A stretch of 64,000 nucleotides of DNA, from the NCBI RefSeq assembly GCF_014195635.1, contig NZ_JACICC010000004.1, positions 62,001-126,000 on the forward strand, given 5' to 3'. The notes beneath the pieces were generated by a model. The model did not search any database, was not told the DNA's origin, and saw only the letters and a list, made by a program, of their open reading frames with translations. Below are positions 16,584 through 26,412 of the stretch, one piece after another. Source of the DNA: Pseudochelatococcus contaminans. GTDB taxonomy: Bacteria; Pseudomonadota; Alphaproteobacteria; Rhizobiales; Beijerinckiaceae. Both the position numbers and the translations under genes were made by a program. How positions within the stretch are numbered: position 1 is the stretch's first letter; every line of letters begins with the position of its first letter.

Positions 16584-17018
16584 GGCGGCATCCCGGATTC
16601 AGACAGCAGGATCGGAAGAAAAGCGCCGATTGTGTGCCACCCGGCAATGACGATGATATGACGGTTTTCATAACCAGAAAAATTAACTTTGTAGTCCACT
16701 AACATTTTTAGGCTTAATTTTAAATTTAATATTGAATTTCATGAAAATATTTCAATTTCGGTGAAATAAATACAATAGAATTATCGCTCTGACACTGGAC
16801 TTATCGATATCATGTTCTGGCCGCAGTTGGTGGCGGCTCATGCGACACATCAACTCTTTATCGCTTATGAATTTGACAAATACCAATTTAAATTCAACGA
16901 AAACAATATAAATTTCATGACATATGTTTGTTATGTTGGGTATGTAGATAAATTTTTCTGGTTTTTGTTTGCGACAGATTTTTAATAATCTGATGCAAGC
17001 AAAATCGGCAATATCCGG
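16584..17018. other. AT-rich intergenic island between the ABC operon and cgs
   Basis: About 435 bp, much richer in A+T from about 16670 to 17000 than the rest of the window. It should carry the divergent promoters of the ABC operon and the glucan synthase. TTTCATGA occurs at 16737-16744 and again at 16913-16920. A minus-strand open frame of 121 codons (16752-17117) crosses it but has a low-complexity AT-driven composition, so I do not call it. Confidence 0.55.
16647..16664 (-). promoter_or_regulatory. Pho-box-like direct repeat upstream of the ABC/phosphodiesterase operon
   Basis: The minus strand reads CCGTCAT-ATCA-TCGTCAT: two 7-mers with an 11-bp period, the spacing of PhoB boxes (consensus CTGTCAT-N4-CTGTCAT), matching at 6 and 5 of 7 positions. 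It ends 64 bp before the binding-protein start, a suitable position for activation. Confidence 0.5.
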
Positions 17019-20000
17019 GTGAAGAAACATGCCTCTATTGATGTCTATGCCATACGCCGACAGATTTTCCGCATGAATATTCACTTTGCCTGGTGGCCCG
17101 GATCGATCCGCTTGCATCCTTCCGATGATAAGGCACCCCTGATCCGCTCAGCGCAAGTCCGCTCATCGCAAGCCATTCCTGACAATCTGAAAGAGTTCGG
17201 TGCAACTCTTGCCCGCAGCGCTCCAGAGCGCTTTGCGGAACTCAATCGTCTCGACCCTGCTGCGCGGACGAGGGAGAATGCGCACCGGATTCGCGCCACA
17301 CTGCGCGAACTCAATACTGCCCAGCAGCAGGGAGACAGCATGACTCCCGCGGCCCGCTGGCTGCATGAAAATGCTCATGTCATCGAAGACACGATTTCCT
17401 CCGTCCTGCGCGATCTTCCCTCGACCTTCTACCGCCAGTTGCCGCAACTGAACGGCGGGGAGGGCGAACGCAGATCGCGCGCGGCGCGAACGCTGGCAAT
17501 TGCATGGCAGTATGTCGCCTACACCGATAGCGCTGTGACGGAAAAAGCCTTCACGACGCTTGTGGAGGGCTTCCAGAGCGTGAAACCGCTCGACATTGCG
17601 GAGCTATGGGCACTTCCATCCCTGCTGCGCTTTGTTCTGCTCGAAAATCTGCGACGTGTGGCAGACAATGTGCGGCACGGTCAGGCCATGCGAGAGGCTG
17701 CGGACATCGCCGCCGACAGGCTGGCGGTCGCCCAACCAGGCAACGAGGCTGCAATCCTTGCCGAATACGCAGGGCAGGCAACCGACGGCTCTTTCGCAAC
17801 CCGGTTTCTGCATTGCATGCGCAAAGGGCCTGTCAATGCCCACGAAGGACTTGTCTGGCTGGAAAACAGCCTGAGAACGACAGGTAACGATGCAAGACAA
17901 ACTGCCATAGACGAACACGCGCGGCTGTCAGCTTGCGGCCTGACGACTGCGAATATTTTCGGCAGCCTGCGTCTTATCGACGACATTGATTGGACCCTGT
18001 GGTTCGAGCAGATCAGCGCCGTTGACCGGCTGCTGCGGGCGCGCACGGATTTCGCGGCGCTGGATTTCGCCTCGCGCGATGCCTATCGCCGAGCGATCGA
18101 AACACTGGCCCGTGGCTCCGGGCAGGATGAGCATGCTGTCGCACAACAGGCAATCGAACTTGCAGAGACCCAGACGAAGGACATCAGCCCCGGCAGCGTC
18201 GATGCGGGATGCTATCTCGTCGGTCCGGGGCGGGAGAGGTTTGAAAAGCTGCTCGGCTACTCCCCGTCGCCAGGTGAGCGTCTACACCGCGCGTGGTACA
18301 ACAGCAAATGGCTTGGCATGGCGCTGCCGGTCGGGTTTCTGGCGCTTCTGCTGCTGATCGCGGCATCCCTGCCGGCAACGGCGGCATATGGCGCGGCCGG
18401 GGCGGCGTTTCTGCTGGTGTTGTTCATCGTGCCGGCGGCAGGTGCGGCAGCCGGGCTGTTCAATGCGCTGGTATCCTCATTCGTCTCTCCGCACCGCCTG
18501 ATCGGCTATGAATACAAGAATGGCGTCCCTGAGGATGCGCGCACGTTCGTTGTCGTGCCCATTCTGATAAGCAGCCGCGACGATGTGGAACAGGCGGTCT
18601 CCGATCTTGAAATTCATTACCTCACCAACGCCAGCGGCGCGTTGCATTTTGCGCTGCTGTCCGACTGGTGCGATAGCGATGCGGCGGAAACCGTTATGGA
18701 CCGCGCGTTGCTGACGTTCGCGCGCGAACAAATAGCTACCCTGAACCGCCGCTATCCTGTCATTGGCGCCGCGCCGCGTTTCTATTTTCTCCATCGTAAC
18801 CGGCTTTATAACGCGGCGGAAGGCTGCTGGATGGGCTGGGAGCGCAAGCGCGGAAAACTTCAGGAGTTCAACACGCTGCTGCGCGGCGATGGCGTGACCA
18901 CCTTCATGATGCCGGACAATCCGCTGCCCGCCGGCGTGCAATATGTCATGACGCTCGATGCCGACACCCGCACCTCGCGCGATGTGGTGGCACGCCTCGT
19001 CGGCAAGCTGGCGCATCCGCTCAATCGGCCGGTTTTCGATGTAGAATGCAGGCGGGTGGTCTCCGGTTACGGTGTTTTGCAACCGCGCGTCACGCTGGCG
19101 CTCGCCGCTACCGGCAGGGCGACGCTTTTCCAGCATATCTTCTGCGCCAGTCGGGGCATCGACCCCTACGTGCTCGCCACATCGGATGTTTATCAGGATC
19201 TGTTCGGCGAAGGCATTTTCACTGGCAAGGGCCTTTATCATGTCGATACGATGCGTGCCGCACTCAACGGCCGCATCCCGGATAACAGCGTCCTCAGTCA
19301 CGATCTGCTGGAAGGGGCATATGCCCATACCGCGCTGGTCACGGATGTCGATGTCATCGAGGACTATCCTTCACGATATCTGACCGACGCATCGCGTATC
19401 CATCGCTGGGTGCGCGGCGATTGGCAGTTGCTGCCGTGGCTGCTGAACCCCGGCTCGGGCGTGCCGGGGCTGTCGCGCTGGCAGATGATCGATAACCTGC
19501 GCCGGTCGATCTCTCCCATCATGTGGGTGGCGGCTTCGGTCGCCGGATGGACCGCGCTGCCCGCAGGGCCTGCGTCACAATGGCAGTGCCTGCTCATTCT
19601 GTGTCTGCTGCTACCCCATGTTTTATGCCTGCTCGACATCTTACCGCCGCGTGACAAGCGAACGACGCCGGACAGTCACTTCGCCGCCTTTGCGCGCGAT
19701 GTATCGCTTGCCGTGACACAAGTCGCCGCGCAGGTCATATTGATGGCGCACGACGCCTGGTTGAAGGGCGATGCTATCCTGCGCGCGCTCTACCGGATGC
19801 TGCTGAGCCACCGGCAGCGACTCGAATGGCGCACGTCCTCACATCAGGCCCGCATGCGTGCTCCCGGACTCACGGGCCATTTCCGCGCGATGGCGGGCAC
19901 GCTGCCCGTGGCAATCGCAGGGCTTGCGATCCCGCTTGCCTTTGGTGGCAGTGGCGCAGTGGTGGCAGTGCCGTTCGTCGCGCTGTGGTCTCTCTCGCCA

Positions 20001-23000
20001 CTGTTCGCATGGTGGATCAGCCAGCCCCGAAAACCCGAAAGCCGGGTACGGGTGAGGCCCGCCGACCTCGCGGCCTTGCGGCGCGTTGCGCGCAGGACGT
20101 GGTTCTATTTCGAGACCTTCGTCACCGCGGAGCACAATATGCTGCCGCCCGACAACTTTCAGGACGATCCGGAGCCGGTCGTAGCGGGGCGTACATCGCC
20201 CACCAACATCGGGCTTTATCTGCTGTCCGTGATCTCGGCGCGCGACTTCGGCTGGATCGGGCTGGTCGAGACGGTCGACCGGCTGGAGCAGACACTGGCA
20301 AGCATGCACAGAATGCAGCGTTATAGCGGCCACCTTTATAACTGGTACGACACACAGAGCCTGGAACCGTTACAGCCGCTCTATATCTCGTCAGTGGACA
20401 GCGGTAATCTCGCGGGTCATCTTGTGGCGGCGGCGGCGGCTTGCAACCAGTGGGCCGAAGCGCTGGCGGTTCATCTTCCCGGTGACCTCGAAGGCATTGT
20501 GGATGCCGTGGAGATTCTGCGCGAGACGCTGGACGACCTGCCTGATGATCGGACATCGCTGCGTCCGCTGCGCAAACGCCTTGCCGATCGTCTGGACGGT
20601 ATGCACCGCGCGGTCGATAAATTGCGTGAGGATCCCGGTCTGGCCTCGATCCGCAGCGCCAATCTGTCCGAACTCGCCGCCGACATCGACAATATGGCAA
20701 AGGCGCTTCATGAAGAAATCCGCTCATCGGCCAGCGAAGAACTCGTGCTCTGGGCGCAAAATCTGGAAAAGACTTGCGGCGCGCATCTCGATGACGCCCA
20801 TATCGTTCCATCCACGCTCGATCCGTTGCGGCAGCGACTTTTCAACCTGAAGGAAGGCTTGCGCCGGTTTGCCTTTGAGATGGATTTCCGCTTCCTGATG
20901 CGACCGGAGCGCAAGCTGCTGTCCATCGGATACCGCGTTCAAGAGGGGCAACTCGACGAAAGCTGCTACGATCTGCTGGCATCGGAAGCCCGTCTAACGA
21001 GCCTGTTCGGCATCGCCAAGGGGGATCTGCCAGCCCGGCACTGGCTGCGCCTTGGCCGCTCCATGACGGCCATCGGATATTCCGGCGCCCTGATGTCCTG
21101 GTCGGGGTCGATGTTCGAATATCTCATGCCGCCGCTCGTGATGAAGGAACCGATGGGTGGCATCCTTCACCAGACCAACCGGCTGGTCGTGGCGCGGCAG
21201 ATCAGCTACGCCCACGAAAGGGATGTGCCGTGGGGCATTTCCGAGTCCGCCTATTATGCCCGCGACCGGGAACTGAACTACCAGTACATGACCTTCGGCG
21301 TGCCAGGATTGGGACTGAAGCGTGGACTGGCGCAGGATACGGTCATCGCCCCCTACGCCTGCCTTCTGGCCGCCCCGCTTCGCCCGGCGGAGGTGGTTGC
21401 GAATCTCAACCGCCTGAAAAAACTCGGCGCGCTTGGCCGCTATGGTTTCAATGACGCGGTGGATTTCACGCCACTGCGTCTGCCGAAAGGCGAAGCCTAT
21501 GCCGTGGTGCACAACTTCATGGCGCATCACCATGGCATGTCGATCGTGGCTGTTGCCAATGTCGCCTTCGACGGTCGCATGCGCGACAGATTTCACTCGG
21601 ACCCGGCAATCAAGGCAGCAGAGTTGCTGCTTCAGGAAAAGGCCCCGCGCACGGTGCCCGCACTGCCGGTGCATGTCGAGACCAACGATCGCGCCAAGCC
21701 GGAGCCGCTTGAAGAGCGAACGGATTCACGCGCAATTCCAGACCCTCTCACCGCCAGTCCCGCCGTCAGTGTGATGTCGAACGGCCGTTATGCATTGATG
21801 CTGACCGCGACAGGAACCGGCTACAGCCGCGTCGGTGACATTGCGGTCACTCGCTGGAATGCCGATCCGGTCGAGGAGCGCACCGGCACGTTTCTGTTCG
21901 TCACGGACAGCGCCACGGGCGAATGGTGGTCGACAACCGCCGAGCCGAAGCGTGCCCCCAACGAAAGCTGCCACACCATTTTCGAGGGTGACCGCGCGGT
22001 ATTCTCCAAGACGGTCGGCACGCTGCGGTCAGAAGTGGAATGCATCGTCATGTCAGAGCATGACGGCGAAGCCCGTCGCCTGACGCTATGGAACGACGGC
22101 AACGAGGACCGGCACATCGAAGTGACGTCATTCGCAGAACTGGCGCTGGCCCCGGAGGCCGCTGACGCAGCCCATCCGGCCTTTTCAAAAATGTTCGTCC
22201 ACACCGATATCGACGGCAACGGCGCTACCATTTTCGCTCATCGGCGCAAGCGTGAGCACGACGAACCGGGGACTGTCCTCGCTCATTGCGTCACATCCGA
22301 TACCGGCACGATCCGCGGCGCGGGGACCGTCGGCATGGTGGAGGCCGAAACAGACAGACGCGCCTTCATCGGCAGAGGGCGCACAATAGCCAATGCCGCC
22401 GCCTTCGACCGGGGTGCATTGTTGTCGGGCGGCGCGGGCTTCACGCTTGACCCCGTTATGGCACTGCGCGTCAAGGTTCGTATACCGGCATGCAAAAAGG
22501 TCTCGCTGGTTTTCTGGACCATTACCGGAGACAATCGCACCGAAGTCGAAATCAACGCCAGACGCTTCGCACAGCCTGACAGCTTCCAGCAGCAGACCAT
22601 ATTGACGCGGATGCGCGTGCAGCTTCAGGCGCGCCATATCGGCCTGAGCCTTGCCGAGACAACCGGCGTGCAAAAGCTGGCGCGCTATCTTCTCTATCCC
22701 CATCCGGCTTTGCGCGCGCCAGCGGACATCCGTGCCGAAAGCCTCGGTCGCCAGTCCGAGCTGTGGTCCCTCGCGATCTCGGGCGATTACCCGATCGTCA
22801 CCTTGCAGATCGGCGACATCTCGGAACTCGATATCGTCGCATCTGCCTTGCGCATGCAGAAATATTTGTACCAGCGCGGACTTGTCTTCGACCTTGCCGT
22901 CATCAACGACCAGGCCAGTTCCTATGTGCAGGATCTGCAACAGGCCATCGAGCAGCTTTGCGAAAGCGCCCAACTGGTGGACGAGAAGACCATGTCGCGG

Positions 23001-25613
23001 CGGCAGCATACGTTCGCGTTGCGTCGCGGTCTGATGGACACCCGCGTCTGCCAAACGCTGATGGCAGCGGCATGCGTGGTGCTGCACAGCTCCAAGGGGC
23101 CGATTGCCGATCAGATAGCACAGATCGAGGCATCCCTCGCACGCCGTAAACAGATCCGCCCCGCAGCCGGCTCTCCCGTTTCAGGAGGCGTGGAGCCGGC
23201 TCCTGTCAGTGGCGATAACCTTTTATTCTGGAATGGATTCGGGGGATTTTCCGATTCAGATCACGATTATGTCGTTCGCCTCTCCGGTCAGCGCGTCACT
23301 CCCCATCCATGGATCAACGTCATCGCCAATCGCGACTTCGGGTTCCATGTCTCATCCGAGGGCGCGGCATTCACCTGGAGCTGCAATAGTCGCGATTTTC
23401 AGCTAACGCCGTGGTCGAACGATCCTGTTACCAACCGTCCGGGCGAGGGGCTCTATATCCACGACCGCGACACCGGGGCAAGCTTTTCCCCGCTTGCATG
23501 CATCGTGCGTGATCCGGCGGCGGAGTACGAAGCCCGCCACGCACGCGGCGTTTCAACTTTCACCACCAGGCACGGAGATATAACCGCAGCCTTGACGCAG
23601 CTTGTCGATCCCGTCGATCCGGTCAGGCTGCAGCGACTCACGCTTCGCAATACCGGGACCAAAGCCCGCCGCTTCCGGATTTATGTCTATGCTGAATGGG
23701 TGCTGTCCAACAGCCGTCTGCGATCCGCACCTTTCATCATAACTGGCCACGATGCCGTGACAGGCGCGATAACCGCCCGCAATCCGTACCACCTCGAATT
23801 TGGAAACGTTACCACCTTTCTGGCCTGTGAGGGCGGCAACCGAAGCTTTACCTGTGACCGTGGCGAGTTTCTCGGGCGCGGCGGCTCGACTGTCGCCCCC
23901 CATGCGGTGCTCGGCGGCCTGGAACTCAGCAACAGCGCCACAGCCGGTGATGACGCCTGCGCTGCACTGGCTGTTGACGTGGACGTCGCGCCCGGAGAGG
24001 AAACCGCGATCCGTATCGTTATGGGGGCGGCGGATAAACCGCGGCAGGTGCGATCGCTGGTGAAAGCGCATCTGGCGGCAGATTTCGAGGCCCGCCTTGT
24101 CGCCAACCAGGCCGCATGGCGTGATTTCGCTGGCGCACTTCAGGTGCAAACACCTGACCCGGCCTTCGACGTCATGATGAATGTCTGGCTGCCTTATCAG
24201 GCGCTTGCCTGTCGCATCCGCGCCCGCTCGGCGTTCTATCAGGCCAGTGGCGCTTATGGCTTCAGGGATCAATTGCAGGATACTCTATCGCTGCTTCTGC
24301 ACGATCCGTCGCTGGCGCGCGGGCAGATCCTCAATGCCGCCAGTCGTCAGTTTCCGCAGGGCGACGTACAGCATTGGTGGTTGCCCCTGAGCGGAGCAGG
24401 CGTGCGCACCAGGATTTCCGACGATGTGGTGTGGCTTGCCCATGCCACCCATCATTATATGAAGACCACAGGCGACCGAAGCATCCTGAACGAAGAATTG
24501 CCCTTTATTTCCGGGCCTGAACTGGAGAAGGGCAGGGCCGACGCTTTCTTTACGCCGGGCCTTACAACCGAGAGCGCCAGCCTTTATGAGCACTGTGCCC
24601 GGGCGCTCGATCTCGCGATCATTCGGACAGGCGATGACGGCATTCCGTTGATCCTCGGCGGCGACTGGAATGACGGCATGAACCGGGTTGGCGAAGACGG
24701 AAAGGGCACCAGCACGTGGCTGGGGTGGTTCCTCCTCGCCACACTGCGTGATTTCGCACCTGTTGCGATGCAACGTGGCGACACACAGCGCGCCGAGGCG
24801 TGGATGGAGCACGCCCGCCGCCTCGGTACAGCGTTGCAGGCTTGTTGCTGGGACGGGGAATGGTATCGCCGCGGTACCTATGACGACGGCACGCCGCTGG
24901 GTTCGAGACTATCCGACGAATGCCGCATCGATTCCATCGCCCAGTCCTGGGCGGTGTTATCGGGCATGGATGATCCCCAGCGCGCAAGACAGGCTGTCGG
25001 CAAGGCCGTCGAAATATTGGTCGAGGACGAGTTGAAGGTGGTGCGCCTGTTTACGCCGCCTTTCGACCACACAGAGAAAAATCCCGGCTATATCAAGAGC
25101 TATCCGCCCGGTGTACGCGAGAACGGTGGCCAATACACCCACGCGGCAACATGGCTCGCGGCGGCGCTGGCGGAAGTCGGCCATGTCGACGAAGCCTATC
25201 GCATCTTTTCCATGCTCAACCCGGTCAACCACGCGCTGGACGAGCGCGCGGCCGTCCGTTACCGCGTCGAGCCCTATGTCGTGGCCGCTGACATCTATTC
25301 CGAGGATAGCCGGGCCGGGCGCGGCGGCTGGACATGGTACACAGGCTCGGCCGGCTGGCTCTATCGGGTCGCCGTGGAACATATCCTTGGCATCGTGCGG
25401 GAGGGTGAAACCTTACGGCTGAAACCCGCGATCCCGACAGTCTGGAACGGCTTTACCGCCAGCCTTCGCATCAATGGCGCGCACTATCGCATCACGGTCA
25501 AACGCGGCCTGACTCCTGGCCTCATGATCGACGGCGTGCCTGCGACCAACGGCGTTGTGCCGCTGGCATCAGAGGGGCAGCACGAGATTGAATTGACCTT
25601 GGCGTCGAATTGA
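17019..25613 (+). CDS. cgs: Cyclic beta-1,2-glucan synthase (Cgs/NdvB)
   Basis: A 2864-aa inner-membrane enzyme that makes cyclic beta-1,2-glucans from UDP-glucose by initiation, elongation, length control and cyclisation. Hydrophobic segments lie at about residues 433-486, 836-875 and 960-1002. The GT84 glycosyltransferase region between the first two has TLDADTRTSRD (about 644-654) and HRWVRGDW (about 793-800), the QxxRW-type motif. A glycoamylase-like domain lies at about 1310-1520 (NFMAHHHGMS). Two GH94 N-terminal-type beta domains (about 1570-1830, 2080-2330) and a GH94 catalytic barrel (about 2370-2864, with GGDWNDGMNRVGEDGKG near 2545) form the chain-length phosphorylase. The GTG start is uncertain; ATG 17073 is an alternative and neither has a ribosome binding site. 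A 17-bp tandem duplication changes the C-terminus. Confidence 0.96.
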   Translation: MKKHASIDVYAIRRQIFRMNIHFAWWPGSIRLHPSDDKAPLIRSAQVRSSQAIPDNLKEFGATLARSAPERFAELNRLDPAARTRENAHRIRATLRELNTAQQQGDSMTPAARWLHENAHVIEDTISSVLRDLPSTFYRQLPQLNGGEGERRSRAARTLAIAWQYVAYTDSAVTEKAFTTLVEGFQSVKPLDIAELWALPSLLRFVLLENLRRVADNVRHGQAMREAADIAADRLAVAQPGNEAAILAEYAGQATDGSFATRFLHCMRKGPVNAHEGLVWLENSLRTTGNDARQTAIDEHARLSACGLTTANIFGSLRLIDDIDWTLWFEQISAVDRLLRARTDFAALDFASRDAYRRAIETLARGSGQDEHAVAQQAIELAETQTKDISPGSVDAGCYLVGPGRERFEKLLGYSPSPGERLHRAWYNSKWLGMALPVGFLALLLLIAASLPATAAYGAAGAAFLLVLFIVPAAGAAAGLFNALVSSFVSPHRLIGYEYKNGVPEDARTFVVVPILISSRDDVEQAVSDLEIHYLTNASGALHFALLSDWCDSDAAETVMDRALLTFAREQIATLNRRYPVIGAAPRFYFLHRNRLYNAAEGCWMGWERKRGKLQEFNTLLRGDGVTTFMMPDNPLPAGVQYVMTLDADTRTSRDVVARLVGKLAHPLNRPVFDVECRRVVSGYGVLQPRVTLALAATGRATLFQHIFCASRGIDPYVLATSDVYQDLFGEGIFTGKGLYHVDTMRAALNGRIPDNSVLSHDLLEGAYAHTALVTDVDVIEDYPSRYLTDASRIHRWVRGDWQLLPWLLNPGSGVPGLSRWQMIDNLRRSISPIMWVAASVAGWTALPAGPASQWQCLLILCLLLPHVLCLLDILPPRDKRTTPDSHFAAFARDVSLAVTQVAAQVILMAHDAWLKGDAILRALYRMLLSHRQRLEWRTSSHQARMRAPGLTGHFRAMAGTLPVAIAGLAIPLAFGGSGAVVAVPFVALWSLSPLFAWWISQPRKPESRVRVRPADLAALRRVARRTWFYFETFVTAEHNMLPPDNFQDDPEPVVAGRTSPTNIGLYLLSVISARDFGWIGLVETVDRLEQTLASMHRMQRYSGHLYNWYDTQSLEPLQPLYISSVDSGNLAGHLVAAAAACNQWAEALAVHLPGDLEGIVDAVEILRETLDDLPDDRTSLRPLRKRLADRLDGMHRAVDKLREDPGLASIRSANLSELAADIDNMAKALHEEIRSSASEELVLWAQNLEKTCGAHLDDAHIVPSTLDPLRQRLFNLKEGLRRFAFEMDFRFLMRPERKLLSIGYRVQEGQLDESCYDLLASEARLTSLFGIAKGDLPARHWLRLGRSMTAIGYSGALMSWSGSMFEYLMPPLVMKEPMGGILHQTNRLVVARQISYAHERDVPWGISESAYYARDRELNYQYMTFGVPGLGLKRGLAQDTVIAPYACLLAAPLRPAEVVANLNRLKKLGALGRYGFNDAVDFTPLRLPKGEAYAVVHNFMAHHHGMSIVAVANVAFDGRMRDRFHSDPAIKAAELLLQEKAPRTVPALPVHVETNDRAKPEPLEERTDSRAIPDPLTASPAVSVMSNGRYALMLTATGTGYSRVGDIAVTRWNADPVEERTGTFLFVTDSATGEWWSTTAEPKRAPNESCHTIFEGDRAVFSKTVGTLRSEVECIVMSEHDGEARRLTLWNDGNEDRHIEVTSFAELALAPEAADAAHPAFSKMFVHTDIDGNGATIFAHRRKREHDEPGTVLAHCVTSDTGTIRGAGTVGMVEAETDRRAFIGRGRTIANAAAFDRGALLSGGAGFTLDPVMALRVKVRIPACKKVSLVFWTITGDNRTEVEINARRFAQPDSFQQQTILTRMRVQLQARHIGLSLAETTGVQKLARYLLYPHPALRAPADIRAESLGRQSELWSLAISGDYPIVTLQIGDISELDIVASALRMQKYLYQRGLVFDLAVINDQASSYVQDLQQAIEQLCESAQLVDEKTMSRRQHTFALRRGLMDTRVCQTLMAAACVVLHSSKGPIADQIAQIEASLARRKQIRPAAGSPVSGGVEPAPVSGDNLLFWNGFGGFSDSDHDYVVRLSGQRVTPHPWINVIANRDFGFHVSSEGAAFTWSCNSRDFQLTPWSNDPVTNRPGEGLYIHDRDTGASFSPLACIVRDPAAEYEARHARGVSTFTTRHGDITAALTQLVDPVDPVRLQRLTLRNTGTKARRFRIYVYAEWVLSNSRLRSAPFIITGHDAVTGAITARNPYHLEFGNVTTFLACEGGNRSFTCDRGEFLGRGGSTVAPHAVLGGLELSNSATAGDDACAALAVDVDVAPGEETAIRIVMGAADKPRQVRSLVKAHLAADFEARLVANQAAWRDFAGALQVQTPDPAFDVMMNVWLPYQALACRIRARSAFYQASGAYGFRDQLQDTLSLLLHDPSLARGQILNAASRQFPQGDVQHWWLPLSGAGVRTRISDDVVWLAHATHHYMKTTGDRSILNEELPFISGPELEKGRADAFFTPGLTTESASLYEHCARALDLAIIRTGDDGIPLILGGDWNDGMNRVGEDGKGTSTWLGWFLLATLRDFAPVAMQRGDTQRAEAWMEHARRLGTALQACCWDGEWYRRGTYDDGTPLGSRLSDECRIDSIAQSWAVLSGMDDPQRARQAVGKAVEILVEDELKVVRLFTPPFDHTEKNPGYIKSYPPGVRENGGQYTHAATWLAAALAEVGHVDEAYRIFSMLNPVNHALDERAAVRYRVEPYVVAADIYSEDSRAGRGGWTWYTGSAGWLYRVAVEHILGIVREGETLRLKPAIPTVWNGFTASLRINGAHYRITVKRGLTPGLMIDGVPATNGVVPLASEGQHEIELTLASN

Positions 25614-25623
25614 CCTTGGCGTC
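25590..25623 (+). repeat. 17-bp tandem duplication at the cgs stop codon
   Basis: GAATTGACCTTGGCGTC occurs at 25590-25606 and immediately again at 25607-25623. The first copy encodes ELTLAS; the stop TGA is created by the start of the second copy. Without the duplication the frame would read ELTLASGN and stop at TAG. Confidence 0.85.
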
Positions 25624-25639
25624 CGGGAATTAGAGCGGC

Positions 25640-25673
25640 TTGCATTCGAGTCGATTCATCGACCCGAATGCAA
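25640..25673. repeat. Dispersed palindrome, copy 2 (best conserved), after cgs
   Basis: TTGCATTCGAGTCGAT (25640-25655) pairs with ATCGACCCGAATGCAA (25658-25673) with one mismatch and a 2-nt centre. The flank GTTGCGG completes the conserved end shared with other copies. It lies 27 bp after the cgs stop and could act as a transcript-end hairpin, but no T-run follows. Confidence 0.7.
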
Positions 25674-25862
25674 GTTGCGGTAAAATATAGAATCTGGTGC
25701 GCTTGCCAAAAGACCCGGAATGGGAGTGTCTAACAACAATCATCAATTAAAGATGCGATTCCGATAAGCCCCGTTATGGAACCAGATTGATGCGCTTCCC
25801 AAGGGGCTACATAAAGGCCGAACGCCCACCGCATCCCCCGGCAATCCGGGAGCTTTACGGTC

Positions 25863-26405
25863 TCAGCTTCTTGCGTTCTTACCCCGCCCGACAACGCCGG
25901 TGAACGCCAGTATCGCGAGAATGAGCGACAGCGGCACATTCCAGCCTGCCAGCGAAATGCCTGCGAAGCGCCATGCTGCCTCTTCGCAGCTCACGACTTG
26001 CACCTGCTGAAGACGTTGAAGAAAGGCGTCGGCGTTATCGACTGTCGAGAATGTGTTGGAGCAGCCAGCCAGTCCCGGCCAGAACTTCCACTCCACTCCG
26101 GCGTGGAACGCCGCGACTCCGGCCCCGGCGAGAAAACCGAGGCCGATGAGCGCCAGCAATATCCGGGACACCGCTGGCGCGCGGCCCGATGTCCACGCGG
26201 CGAGCGCGGCTGCGGGTATCGCGGCGTAGAACGGCCATCGCTGGATCAGGCAGAGCTGGCATGGCGGCAGGTTGAGCACGAACTGAAAATAATAGGCGCT
26301 CGCCAGCGAAAGAACCGAAACGGCCAGCAAAAGGGTCGCTACTCTGAACCGCCGCGTTTCTCCGCCTGCTGTCGACAGGATCAAGTCTAGCGCGCCCATT
26401 TGCAT
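25863..26405 (-). CDS. dsbB: Disulfide bond formation protein B
   Basis: A 180-aa protein with four predicted transmembrane helices. The first redox pair is Cys49-x-x-Cys52 in PPCQLCLIQRWPFY; the second pair lies in the next periplasmic loop (AGCSN and VVSCEEAAWRF). This is the standard layout for DsbB, which reoxidises periplasmic DsbA and passes electrons to ubiquinone. It starts 7 bp after the stop of the yqaA-like gene on the same strand, so the two are co-transcribed. Two in-frame ATGs (26405 and 26399) share one GAAGG ribosome binding site. Confidence 0.92.
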   Translation of the reverse strand: MQMGALDLILSTAGGETRRFRVATLLLAVSVLSLASAYYFQFVLNLPPCQLCLIQRWPFYAAIPAAALAAWTSGRAPAVSRILLALIGLGFLAGAGVAAFHAGVEWKFWPGLAGCSNTFSTVDNADAFLQRLQQVQVVSCEEAAWRFAGISLAGWNVPLSLILAILAFTGVVGRGKNARS

Positions 26406-26412
26406 GTCACCT

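Noticed and set aside
16752-17117. 121-codon minus-strand open frame in the AT-rich region before cgs
   Set aside because: Composition follows the local AT bias, no ribosome binding site is visible, and it overlaps the start of cgs; no recognisable domain.
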